Both the position numbers and the translations under genes were made by a program. Below the pieces are notes generated by a model, which searched no databases, was not told where the DNA came from, and was given only the letters and a program-made list of their open reading frames with translations. A DNA stretch of 6,410 nt, from NCBI RefSeq assembly GCF_001509475.1, contig NZ_LLZG01000128.1:1-6410 (forward strand). Direction: 5' to 3'. The stretch is from Streptomyces regalis. Lineage in GTDB: Bacteria; Actinomycetota; Actinomycetes; Streptomycetales; Streptomycetaceae. Positions 1 to 5,477 of the stretch are shown one piece after another (position 1 is the stretch's first letter; each line of letters begins with the position of its first letter).

Positions 1-217
1 AGCCGAAGCCCAGGCCGGCACACTCGACTTCCGTTCGGCCGACGGACAGCCACAGTCGGCATCCGAAGTGGCCGAACAGTTCCTCGGCATGATCTGCAGC
101 CAGTTCCTGTGGCCTCAACTCGTACGAACCGACTTCGTCCCGCCCAACCCCACCGACGCCGCGATCGTGGACGAAGCCGTCGCCCTCATGCTCAGCCGCT
201 ACAGCACCGGATCCTGA
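1..217 (+). CDS. TetR/AcrR-family transcriptional regulator, C-terminal fragment (5' end outside window)
   Basis: Only the last 71 residues and the TGA stop at 215-217 are visible; the reading frame begins at base 2 and is open to the window edge. The segment contains EVAEQFLGMICSQFLWPQL followed by a polar linker and a final helix, DEAVALMLSRY. This resembles the end of the ligand-binding and dimerisation domain of TetR proteins of the AefR-like group, where an 'AEQFLGMI...LLWP' helix is typical. The DNA-binding helix-turn-helix would lie upstream and cannot be seen, so the target cannot be inferred. TetR proteins are usually small-molecule-responsive repressors, often of transporter genes, and here the neighbour is a convergent, decayed transporter gene. 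The fragment itself shows no lesion. The family call rests on a short C-terminal stretch and so is moderate. Confidence 0.6.
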   Translation, partial: AEAQAGTLDFRSADGQPQSASEVAEQFLGMICSQFLWPQLVRTDFVPPNPTDAAIVDEAVALMLSRYSTGS

Positions 218-391
218 ACCCCGGACTACCAGTTCACGCTGCCAGGACCCCGAAACGCCGCCCTACCGGTACAGGTGCAAGTGGCCTCCCGGTACTGCCG
301 GTGTGCGCCAGTCCGCGCCGCCGCCGAACGCGGCCACCGCTGGCGCAATCCGCTCTGGCGAAACACCGACGGCTCACTGGCCGCCTGGTAG
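218..391 (+). other. Unassigned open stretch after the TetR stop; possible gene remnant
   Basis: In the same frame as the TetR fragment, the sequence stays open from just after its stop to a TAG at 389-391, about 57 codons. There is no ATG; the only candidate starts are GTG codons at 275 and 281, neither with a convincing ribosome binding site. The conceptual peptide has a balanced composition for this GC level, with several Trp, Tyr, Asn and Cys residues (for example RYCRCAPVR and WRNPLWRNTDGSLAAW). Its third codon positions are about 79% G or C. That is compatible with a decayed or truncated coding sequence, but a random open frame in high-GC DNA is equally possible. I do not recognise a family. 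Its end overlaps the tail of the decayed transporter on the other strand, so a rearrangement junction probably lies near 370-430. Confidence 0.22.
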
Positions 392-833
392 CCGCACCCA
401 GCACCACCAGTCGGCCCGACGTTGCTCGCCGGCGTGGTACGAGGTCATGAGCAGGCCCGTGGTGAGGGCGGCTCTGTGCGGTGGTGCGAACTCCATGGCC
501 ATGGCCAGGCACAGCGGTATGAGCCCGCCCAGCCCGAGGCCGGCGATGAACCGGCCGCACCCGAACAGTCCGACCCCTCCCGCCGTGGCGCAGATCGCCG
601 AGCCGATGGAGAACAGCGTCACGCTGGAGACGAGCGTCAGCCGTCGGCCCAACCAGTCGGTGAGGTTTCCGGCCGTGAGCGCGCCCACGAGCATGTGGGG
701 CATCACGGCGCCGTAGATGTTGACGTCCATGCCGTCGAAGAACACGGTCAGCCATCACAGGGCCAGCACAGGGAACACCGTGCGGAACGTGTGCGAGGGA
801 GTCGACGCGGCGGACGTGGGGGGAAGAGAGCAT
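374..833 (-). pseudogene. Decayed MFS transporter, aromatic acid:H+ symporter (AAHS)-like
   Basis: The minus strand carries a recognisable N-terminal third of an MFS proton symporter. The AAHS-like segment FFDGMDVNIYGAVMP is followed by the loop 2-3 motif NLTDWLGRR (codons about 658-632) and the helix 4 motif GRFIAGLGLGGLIP. Four lesions are visible. The likely start ATG at 831-833 has an AAGGA site but is one base out of frame with the downstream transporter frame, which reads TFRTVFPVLAL from about 790. A TGA at 755-757 interrupts helix 1, where relatives have a residue between LAL and WLTVFF. About 20-27 residues between helix 1 and helix 2 are missing, so HMLVGALTAG follows GAVMP directly. 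Homology stops near base 428 after TSYHAG and a foreign tail ends at 374, whereas the family is about 400-450 residues. A functional protein is not possible. AAHS members import benzoate, protocatechuate and similar acids; the original substrate cannot be told. Confidence 0.82.
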
Positions 834-838
834 CTGCG

Positions 839-843
839 TCCTT
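839..843 (-). promoter_or_regulatory. Ribosome binding site of the decayed MFS gene
   Basis: The minus strand reads AAGGA five bases before the ATG at 831-833. It marks the probable original start of the transporter gene, even though that ATG is now one base out of frame with the recognisable MFS sequence. This is what supports a 5' frameshift rather than a missing 5' end. Confidence 0.5.
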
Positions 844-887
844 GGAGATGGGGGGCCTCGAAGCGCGAGTCTGTCGACAAGTCGGTT

Positions 888-914
888 CGCCTAGTGAAAT
901 ATGGTTCACTTCAA
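888..914 (-). promoter_or_regulatory. Weak candidate promoter for the decayed MFS gene
   Basis: On the minus strand TTGAAG (914-909) and TAGGCG (893-888) stand 15 bases apart, resembling the TTGAC and TAG-type boxes used by the main actinomycete sigma factor. The start would fall near 881, giving a leader of about 45-50 bases to the ATG at 833. The spacing is short and the -10 box is poor, so this is tentative. The perfect dyad at 893-910 fills the spacer, as an operator would. Confidence 0.25.
893..910. promoter_or_regulatory. Perfect 18-bp dyad, candidate operator (AGTGAA-N6-TTCACT)
   Basis: Two 6-base arms, AGTGAA and TTCACT, are exact inverted repeats around a 6-base A/T-rich centre (ATATGG). 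It lies between the decayed minus-strand transporter and the plus-strand esterase, about 130 bases before the esterase start. Size and symmetry fit the site of a dimeric helix-turn-helix repressor (for example the TetR, GntR or IclR classes); which one cannot be read from the sequence. No strong plus-strand promoter is obvious around it, although TATGGT at 900-905 could act as a -10 box for the esterase. Confidence 0.42.
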
Positions 915-1030
915 GGGAGCATGAGTCTCGGACGACGGTCGGCCGGTGTCAATGGGAACGACCGGTATTCCGTCTCGGTCCCCCGACTTGCATCCCGTGC
1001 GTGGACCGTCTGCCCGGCAGCCGGTCCTTT

Positions 1031-1036
1031 GAGGAG
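1031..1036 (+). promoter_or_regulatory. Ribosome binding site setting the esterase start
   Basis: GAGGAG lies six bases before the ATG at 1043. The reading frame is open for more than 600 bases upstream, so this site, together with the start of family homology a few residues after that ATG, decides the start codon. Confidence 0.7.
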
Positions 1037-1042
1037 CCATTG

Positions 1043-2563
1043 ATGAGCAGTAGCGAGTTTCCTGAGGTCAGGACGGCGGCGGGCGCGGTGCGCGGTCGCC
1101 GCGAGGGTGGCCTGGAGGTCTTTCGGGGCATCCCGTTCGCCCAGCCCCCGGTGGGTGCGGCGCGTTTCGCGGCGCCGCGACCGGTGGACCGCTGGGACGG
1201 AGTGCGTGAGGCGTTCGCGTTCGGACCGCCGCCCCCGCAGGAGCCGATGGGCCCCGAGGTGGAACTCCCCGCCGGCCTTCCGGCCGGTGACGACTGGCTC
1301 ACGGTCAACGTCTGGACGCCGGAGACGGACCCGGACGCACGACGGCCGGTGATGGTGTGGATCTACGGTGGCGCCTACAAGTTCGGCTCCGCCGACGACC
1401 CGGCCTACGACGGCAGTCGTCTCTCCCGCGACGGTGACCTGATCGTGGTCACCCTCAACTACCGAGTCGGGATCGAGGGGTTCGCCCTGATCGACGGCGC
1501 ACCCGCGAACCGCGGACTGCTCGACCAGGTCGCCGCCCTGGAGTGGGTGCGCGAGAACATCAGCGCCTTCGGCGGCGATCCCGACCAGGTCACCGTCTTC
1601 GGCGAGTCCGCGGGCGCCGGGTCCGTCGCCGCGCTGATGGCCATGCCGCGTGCGCGGGGTCTGTTCCGGCGGGCCATCGCCCAGAGTGTGCCGGGTACGT
1701 TCTTCTCCGCCGCGCTGGCCGGTGACATCGCCGAAGCCCTGGCCGGCGGGCTGGGGCTGCGCCCGACGGTCGCAGATCTGTCCGGTGTGGACCCGCGCAA
1801 GCTGCCCGAGGCAGGAGCCGCACTGACCGCCGGGATGCGCGGGTACGTCGACCGCTGGGGCCCGGTCGCTCTGACCCCGACCCCCTTCTCGCCCGTCGTC
1901 GACGGCGATGTCCTGCCCACCACCCCGTGGCAGGCACTCACGAGCGGCGCCGCGCGGGACGTGGAGCTGATCGCCGGGCACAACCGGGACGAGTACCGTC
2001 TCTTCCTCATGCTCGGTGGGCTGCTCGGACGGGTGGACGAGGCCCTGGCCTCGATGGCGCTGGGCCTGTTCGGACCGGCACCCGACGGCGAACAGACCTA
2101 CCGTGCAGCGTTCCCGGACGCCCCGTCGGAGTACCTGTTCGAACTGGTCCAGTCCGACTGGCTGTTCCGGATGCCCTCCCTTCACCTGGCGGAGGCGCAG
2201 GTGGCGGGCGGCGGCCGGGCGCACGTGTACGAGCTGACCTGGGCCGCACCCGCCAACGGCGGCGTTCTGGGCGCCTGTCACGGACTCGACGTACCCCTGA
2301 CCTTCGGTGTGTACGGCGGCCTCGGCGCCATGCTGACCGGGCCCGTGCCCTCGCCCGAGACCGAGGCGCTCTCCGCCCGTTTCCGCTCCGCCTGGACCGC
2401 CTTCGCCGCCACGGGCGACCCGGGCTGGCCCGCGTACGACGCCGAGCGCCGCCTCGTCCAACTCCTCGACGCCGAACCGACGGTCACCAGGTACCCGGAA
2501 GAGGCCGCCCGCCGCATCTGGGAACACCACGTCTTCGCCCCGCTGCCTCTGACGGCGGCGTAG
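1043..2563 (+). CDS. Type-B carboxylesterase (alpha/beta hydrolase, PnbA-like)
   Basis: A 506-residue serine hydrolase that cleaves carboxylic esters; there is no signal peptide, so it should be cytoplasmic. The N-terminal family block is clear (TAAGAVRGRR, then FRGIPFAQPPVG at about 27-38, then TVNVWTP at 88-94). The oxyanion-hole segment VWIYGGAY lies at 105-112, with Tyr where the family usually has His. The nucleophile elbow GESAG at 187-191 gives Ser189. The acid is probably Glu317 in GHNRDEYRLF, and the base is His413 in GACHGLDVPLTFG. Length matches bacterial type-B esterases (about 490-510 residues). The Cys usual in the 'EDCLxxNVW' motif is replaced by Trp85, which is harmless for catalysis. 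Upstream lies a possible operator; downstream are a hairpin and then the ABC importer in the same direction. An esterase next to an organic-acid-type importer suggests hydrolysis of imported esters, but this is inference. Family and active site are secure; the natural substrate is unknown. Confidence 0.93.
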   Translation: MSSSEFPEVRTAAGAVRGRREGGLEVFRGIPFAQPPVGAARFAAPRPVDRWDGVREAFAFGPPPPQEPMGPEVELPAGLPAGDDWLTVNVWTPETDPDARRPVMVWIYGGAYKFGSADDPAYDGSRLSRDGDLIVVTLNYRVGIEGFALIDGAPANRGLLDQVAALEWVRENISAFGGDPDQVTVFGESAGAGSVAALMAMPRARGLFRRAIAQSVPGTFFSAALAGDIAEALAGGLGLRPTVADLSGVDPRKLPEAGAALTAGMRGYVDRWGPVALTPTPFSPVVDGDVLPTTPWQALTSGAARDVELIAGHNRDEYRLFLMLGGLLGRVDEALASMALGLFGPAPDGEQTYRAAFPDAPSEYLFELVQSDWLFRMPSLHLAEAQVAGGGRAHVYELTWAAPANGGVLGACHGLDVPLTFGVYGGLGAMLTGPVPSPETEALSARFRSAWTAFAATGDPGWPAYDAERRLVQLLDAEPTVTRYPEEAARRIWEHHVFAPLPLTAA

Positions 2564-2589
2564 CCCGGCCACGTCGGGATTGCTTCGCT

Positions 2590-2624
2590 CCATGGTCGGC
2601 CAGGTGATGACCGGTCGGCCATGG
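2590..2624 (+). terminator. Stem-loop after the esterase, candidate terminator without U-tract
   Basis: Bases 2590-2601 (CCATGGTCGGCC) can pair with 2613-2624 (GGTCGGCCATGG) as a 12-bp RNA stem containing two G-U pairs. Beyond a bulged A at 2602, GGT/ACC adds three more pairs around a GATG tetraloop. It begins 26 bases after the esterase stop. No run of T follows, but actinomycete terminators often lack one. It would separate esterase transcription from the importer operon, at least partly. Confidence 0.42.
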
Positions 2625-2692
2625 CGACCCTGGCCCGCTGTCACCCTTCGCCGCGAACCGGATGCTGAGGGTCCCGGTCGCGTGTCCGCCGA

Positions 2693-2735
2693 TGCCGTAC
2701 GCCGGAAAGCCAAGCCTCCGTAACCGCTGCCGTAC
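2693..2735 (+). repeat. Short direct repeat TGCCGTAC upstream of the importer promoter
   Basis: TGCCGTAC occurs at 2693-2700 and again at 2728-2735, 35 bases apart; with flanking bases 10 of 11 match (CGNTGCCGTAC). The second copy ends six bases before the -35 box, a position where activators can bind. The repeat is short and could be chance. Confidence 0.2.
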
Positions 2736-2741
2736 CGCCTC

Positions 2742-2771
2742 TTGACCTCGGTGCGGGCGGGGGCCTAGCGT
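2742..2771 (+). promoter_or_regulatory. Promoter of the ABC importer operon (TTGACC-N18-TAGCGT)
   Basis: TTGACC at 2742-2747 and TAGCGT at 2766-2771 are separated by 18 bases. This is close to the streptomycete housekeeping sigma pattern (TTGACN, 16-18 bases, TAGRRT). Transcription would begin near 2778, leaving a leader of about 65 bases before the ATG at 2843. It lies after the esterase hairpin and before the first importer gene, so the four-gene operon probably has its own start. Confidence 0.6.
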
Positions 2772-2781
2772 CCGGCCTGTT

Positions 2782-2817
2782 GTGTTCGGCACACGAAAAT
2801 TTGTGCGCTTGGCGCAC
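2782..2817. promoter_or_regulatory. Two GTG/CAC dyads across the transcription start, candidate tandem operators
   Basis: The first dyad is GTGT-TCGGC-ACAC (2782-2794) and the second is GTGCGC-TTG-GCGCAC (2803-2817), both perfect. Their centres (2788 and 2810) are 22 bp apart, about two helical turns, so dimers bound to both would face the same side of the DNA. They begin about 11 bases after the -10 box, a usual place for a repressor. A third, overlapping pairing, GCACA (2789-2793) with TGTGC (2802-2806), would compete with both, so an RNA-level role in the leader is an alternative. The segment is locally A/T-rich (CGAAAATTT), unlike its surroundings. Confidence 0.45.
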
Positions 2818-2842
2818 GCATTGCTCCCTCAGGAGGGGCCCT

Positions 2843-3817
2843 ATGCAAAGGCGCGTTTTTGGGCTTGCCGTCACGTTGGCGACGGTCGTGGCCGCGGCCG
2901 GATGTGGATCCTCGTCGTCCGGGGCCAGTGACTCGGCCTCCTCCGGCGGCGGGACCACGCAGGTCAAGGTCGGCGTCATCCCCATCGTGGATGTCACCCC
3001 GCTCTATCTGGGGCAGAAGAAGGGCTTCTTCACCAAGCACGGCATCGATCTGAAGATGGAGACCGCGCAGGGCGGTGCGGCCATCGTCCCCGGTGTGGTG
3101 AGCGGTCAGTTCCAGTTCGGGTTCAGCAATGTCACCTCCTTGATGATCGCTCAGACCAAGGGCGTGCCGATCAAGTCCGTGGTCAACGGAGTGGCCACCA
3201 ACGGCAAGGTCGGGGCCGATGTCACCGGAGTCGCCGTCAAGAAGGACAGCTCGATCAAGTCCGCCAAGGACCTCGTCGGCAAGAACGTGGCGGTCAACAC
3301 CCTTCAGAACATCGGGGACACCACCGTTCGCGAGTCGGTGCGCAAGGCCGGTGGCGACCCCTCCAAGGTCAAGTTCGTCGAGATGCCGTTCGACCAGATG
3401 CCGGCCGCACTGGACGGCGGACAGGTCGACGCCGCCTGGATGGGCGAGCCCGCGCTGACCATCGCCAAGGGCCAGGGCGCTCGTGTCGTCGCTTCACCCT
3501 TCGCCGAGACCGATCCGAAGCTCACCGTGGCGACGTACTTCACCTCCACGAAGCTCCTGGAGCAGAAGCCCGACCTGGTGAAGAAGTTCACCGCGGCCAT
3601 GACCGAGTCACTGGAATACGCCTCCCAACACCCGGACGAGGCACGCCAGATGCTCACCAGCTACACCAAGATCAGTGGCCCGGTGCTGAAGGAGCTCACC
3701 CTGCCTACCTGGCCGACGGAGATCGACATGGCCTCGCTGCAGAAGCTGGCCTCGCTCGGCGAGCAGGACGGCATCTTCGGTGGCAAGAAGCCGGACCTGA
3801 ACGCGCTGTTCTCATGA
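2843..3817 (+). CDS. ABC importer substrate-binding lipoprotein, NitT/TauT (SsuA/NMT1-like) family
   Basis: A 324-residue periplasmic-type binding protein anchored outside the membrane by a lipid on Cys21. The signal is MQRRVFGLAV, a hydrophobic stretch, then the lipobox AAGC (18-21) and a Ser/Gly-rich linker to about residue 37. The start at 2843 is fixed by AGGAGG at 2831-2836 and by the signal peptide beginning there. The mature protein shows family features. VKVGVIPIVDVTPLYLGQKKG (41-61) is followed by FFTKHGIDLKM, and GQFQFGFSNVTSL (88-100) resembles the usual 'G..D.g..g' segment. SIKSAKDLVGKNVAVNT (137-153) matches the 'dLkGKkVav' strand, and LDGGQVDAAWMGEPAL (190-205) matches the second-lobe 'g.vDAa...eP' motif. 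Members bind sulfonates, nitrate, taurine, pyrimidine precursors or aromatic acids; the ligand here cannot be decided. Its stop overlaps the next gene's start (ATGA, 3814-3817), implying translational coupling. Confidence 0.92.
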   Translation: MQRRVFGLAVTLATVVAAAGCGSSSSGASDSASSGGGTTQVKVGVIPIVDVTPLYLGQKKGFFTKHGIDLKMETAQGGAAIVPGVVSGQFQFGFSNVTSLMIAQTKGVPIKSVVNGVATNGKVGADVTGVAVKKDSSIKSAKDLVGKNVAVNTLQNIGDTTVRESVRKAGGDPSKVKFVEMPFDQMPAALDGGQVDAAWMGEPALTIAKGQGARVVASPFAETDPKLTVATYFTSTKLLEQKPDLVKKFTAAMTESLEYASQHPDEARQMLTSYTKISGPVLKELTLPTWPTEIDMASLQKLASLGEQDGIFGGKKPDLNALFS

Positions 3818-4668
3818 CACCGTCGGCAACCACGTCCGTGACGACGAAGCCCGCCGGGACCGACACCGGTCCCGGCGCTGCCCGAAACCCGCGCCGCCTG
3901 GGCGGCGCCGCCGCTCCGCTGCGGGGCCTGGCCGGTCTGGCCGGCCTGGTGGTGGTCCTTCAAGTGCTGCCGCACAGCGGCCTGGTGTCCGGCGACTACC
4001 TCCCGCCCGCTTCGGAGATGGCCAGGGCCCTCTGGCACCTGCTCGCCGAGGACGCTTTCTGGACCGCCCTCGGTGACACCCTGACCGGATGGGGCCTGGG
4101 CCTGGCCATCGCCGTAGCGGCGGGGCTGGTGGCCGGAATCGTGATCGGTTCCGTGCCCGTCCTGCGGGCGGTGACCGCCTCCACGATCGAGTTCTTGCGT
4201 CCGATCCCGTCCGTGGCGCTGATCCCGGTGGCGGTGCTGCTCTACGGCACCGATCTGAGGTCGGTGCTCCTGCTGGTGGTCTACGCCTCGTTCTGGCAGG
4301 TGCTCGTCCAGGTGCTGGCCGGGACGCAGGACGTCGACCCGGTCGCCGAGGACACCGCCCGCAGCTACCGGCTGGGCGGCTGGGGGCGGGTGCGGTACGT
4401 GATGTGGCCCACCGCGCTGCCGTACGTCATGACGGGTGTGCGGCTGGCCGCCACCGTCGCGCTGGTGCTCACCATCACCGCCGAACTCGTCATCGGAGCC
4501 CCGGGCCTGGGCCACGAGATCGCCATCGCACAGACCTCCGGTGCCGTGCCGCAGGTATACGCCCTGGTCCTGGTCACCGGGCTGCTGGGGGTCGCCGTCA
4601 ACCTCATGGCGCGGGCCGTCGAGCGTCGGGCGCTGCACTGGCACCCGTCCGTGCGCAGGGAGGGGTGA
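3814..4668 (+). CDS. ABC importer permease 1, NitT/TauT (SsuC/TauC-like) family
   Basis: A 284-residue inner-membrane subunit that forms half of the transport channel. About 35 polar N-terminal residues (Thr/Pro/Gly/Arg-rich, cytoplasmic) precede roughly six hydrophobic segments near 39-53, 91-113, 131-145, 148-168, 209-230 and 247-267. The EAA loop that docks onto the ATPase is present at 179-203 (EDTARSYRLGG, ending in WPTALP), with the conserved Gly at 188. PDYLPP-like start sequence (GDYLPPASEM, 60-69) and EFLRPIPSVALIPVAVL (126-142) are typical of this permease family. The gene starts inside the stop codon of the binding-protein gene and lacks a strong ribosome binding site of its own, so it probably relies on coupling. 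Together with the next gene it should make a heterodimeric pore. Confidence 0.93.
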   Translation: MTPSATTSVTTKPAGTDTGPGAARNPRRLGGAAAPLRGLAGLAGLVVVLQVLPHSGLVSGDYLPPASEMARALWHLLAEDAFWTALGDTLTGWGLGLAIAVAAGLVAGIVIGSVPVLRAVTASTIEFLRPIPSVALIPVAVLLYGTDLRSVLLLVVYASFWQVLVQVLAGTQDVDPVAEDTARSYRLGGWGRVRYVMWPTALPYVMTGVRLAATVALVLTITAELVIGAPGLGHEIAIAQTSGAVPQVYALVLVTGLLGVAVNLMARAVERRALHWHPSVRREG

Positions 4669-4672
4669 CAGG

Positions 4673-5464
4673 ATGTTCCGGACGACCGTCCTCACCGTGG
4701 GAAAGCGGGTCTCGCTGGTGCTGGGCCTGCCCGCGGCCCTGTTCGCCGTGTGGTGGTTCGCCACCGCCGGCAGCACCGACTTCTACGTTCCGCCGCTGTC
4801 CGTCATCCTGCAGAAATTCGGGGAGGTCTGGACGGGCGCGCGGCTGGAGTCGGACGTCCTGCCCAGTCTGCTCCGGCTCGGCGCGGGCTACCTCCTGGCC
4901 GTCGTCACCGGGGTCGGACTGGGGCTGCTGGTCGGTCTGAGCCGCATCGTACGGGATGTCCTGGAACCGGTCCTGGAGCTGTTCCGGGCCGTCCCGCCAC
5001 CCGTGCTCGTACCGGTGATCATGTTGTTCGCGGGCATCGGCGACACCATGAAGATCATCGTCATCGTCAGCGGCTGCCTGTGGCCGATCCTGCTGAACAC
5101 GGTCGAAGGCGTCCGTGCCGTGGACGAGGTGCTCAGCGACACCTGCCGCTCGTACGGCATCGACGGCCCCGCCCGCCTGTGGCACCTGGTGCTGCGCTCG
5201 GCGAGCCCGCAGATCGTCACGGGCATGCGGCAGTCGCTGTCGATCGGGATCATCCTCATGGTCATCAGCGAGATGTTCGCCGCCAGCAACGGCCTGGGCT
5301 TCACGATCGTGCAGTTCCAGCGGTCGTTCGCCATTCCCGAGATGTGGAGCGGTGTGCTGCTGCTCGGCCTGCTCGGGTTCGTTCTGTCACTGCTCTTCCG
5401 CCTCGCCGAGAACCGGGCCCTGGCCTGGTACCACGGCCTGCGCCGCGCCCAGCGCACCCCCTGA
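4673..5464 (+). CDS. ABC importer permease 2, NitT/TauT (SsuC/TauC-like) family
   Basis: A 263-residue membrane subunit of the same family as its upstream neighbour but clearly distinct in sequence, so the importer uses two different permeases rather than one homodimer. Hydrophobic segments lie near 12-30, 66-89, 107-123, 126-145, 186-206 and 225-242. DFYVPPLSVI (36-45) and ELFRAVPPPVLVPVIMLFAG (102-121) are family hallmarks. The EAA loop runs about 152-179 (DTCRSYGIDGPARLW, with Gly at 162 and 165). The start ATG at 4673 lies four bases after the previous stop and is preceded by AGGGAGGGG (4657-4665). Open frame upstream of it lies inside permease 1 and shows no membrane-protein character, so that longer form was not used. 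Confidence 0.93.
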   Translation: MFRTTVLTVGKRVSLVLGLPAALFAVWWFATAGSTDFYVPPLSVILQKFGEVWTGARLESDVLPSLLRLGAGYLLAVVTGVGLGLLVGLSRIVRDVLEPVLELFRAVPPPVLVPVIMLFAGIGDTMKIIVIVSGCLWPILLNTVEGVRAVDEVLSDTCRSYGIDGPARLWHLVLRSASPQIVTGMRQSLSIGIILMVISEMFAASNGLGFTIVQFQRSFAIPEMWSGVLLLGLLGFVLSLLFRLAENRALAWYHGLRRAQRTP

Positions 5465-5477
5465 CAAGGAGACGTCG

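Noticed and set aside
422..1042. Upstream extension of the esterase frame by about 207 codons
   Set aside because: The extension reads through the decayed MFS gene in antisense and the control region and has low-complexity composition. The ribosome binding site at 1031-1036 and the start of esterase homology both favour 1043.
1043..2563. Secreted esterase or lipase
   Set aside because: The N-terminus is polar and acidic with no basic plus hydrophobic signal or lipobox, so export by the usual routes is not supported.
911..2713. A 600-codon open frame on the minus strand covering the esterase
   Set aside because: It is the antisense shadow of a gene with strong third-position GC. Its peptide is Arg/Gly/His/Gln-rich without any recognisable domain, while the plus strand has a complete esterase.
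2780..2842. TTG start giving the binding protein 21 extra N-terminal residues
   Set aside because: The extra residues lie across the probable transcription start and dyads and would precede a normal lipoprotein signal. AGGAGG before the ATG at 2843 is decisive.
2640..2842. Thiamine (TPP) or cobalamin riboswitch in front of the NMT1-like binding protein
   Set aside because: NMT1/THI5-like importers are sometimes thiamine-controlled, so I looked for the conserved TPP and cobalamin box sequences. Only an isolated CTGAGG occurs (near 2665), upstream of the promoter and without the partner elements.
4436..4672. Longer N-terminus for permease 2
   Set aside because: The extension lies inside permease 1 in another frame and is Pro/Ser/Arg-rich, while the ATG at 4673 has a purine-rich ribosome binding site and begins the hydrophobic segment.
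5115..5477. Longer N-terminus for the ATPase
   Set aside because: The extension is an out-of-frame reading of permease 2 rich in Cys, Ser and Arg. ATPase homology begins exactly at the ATG at 5478, after AAGGAG.
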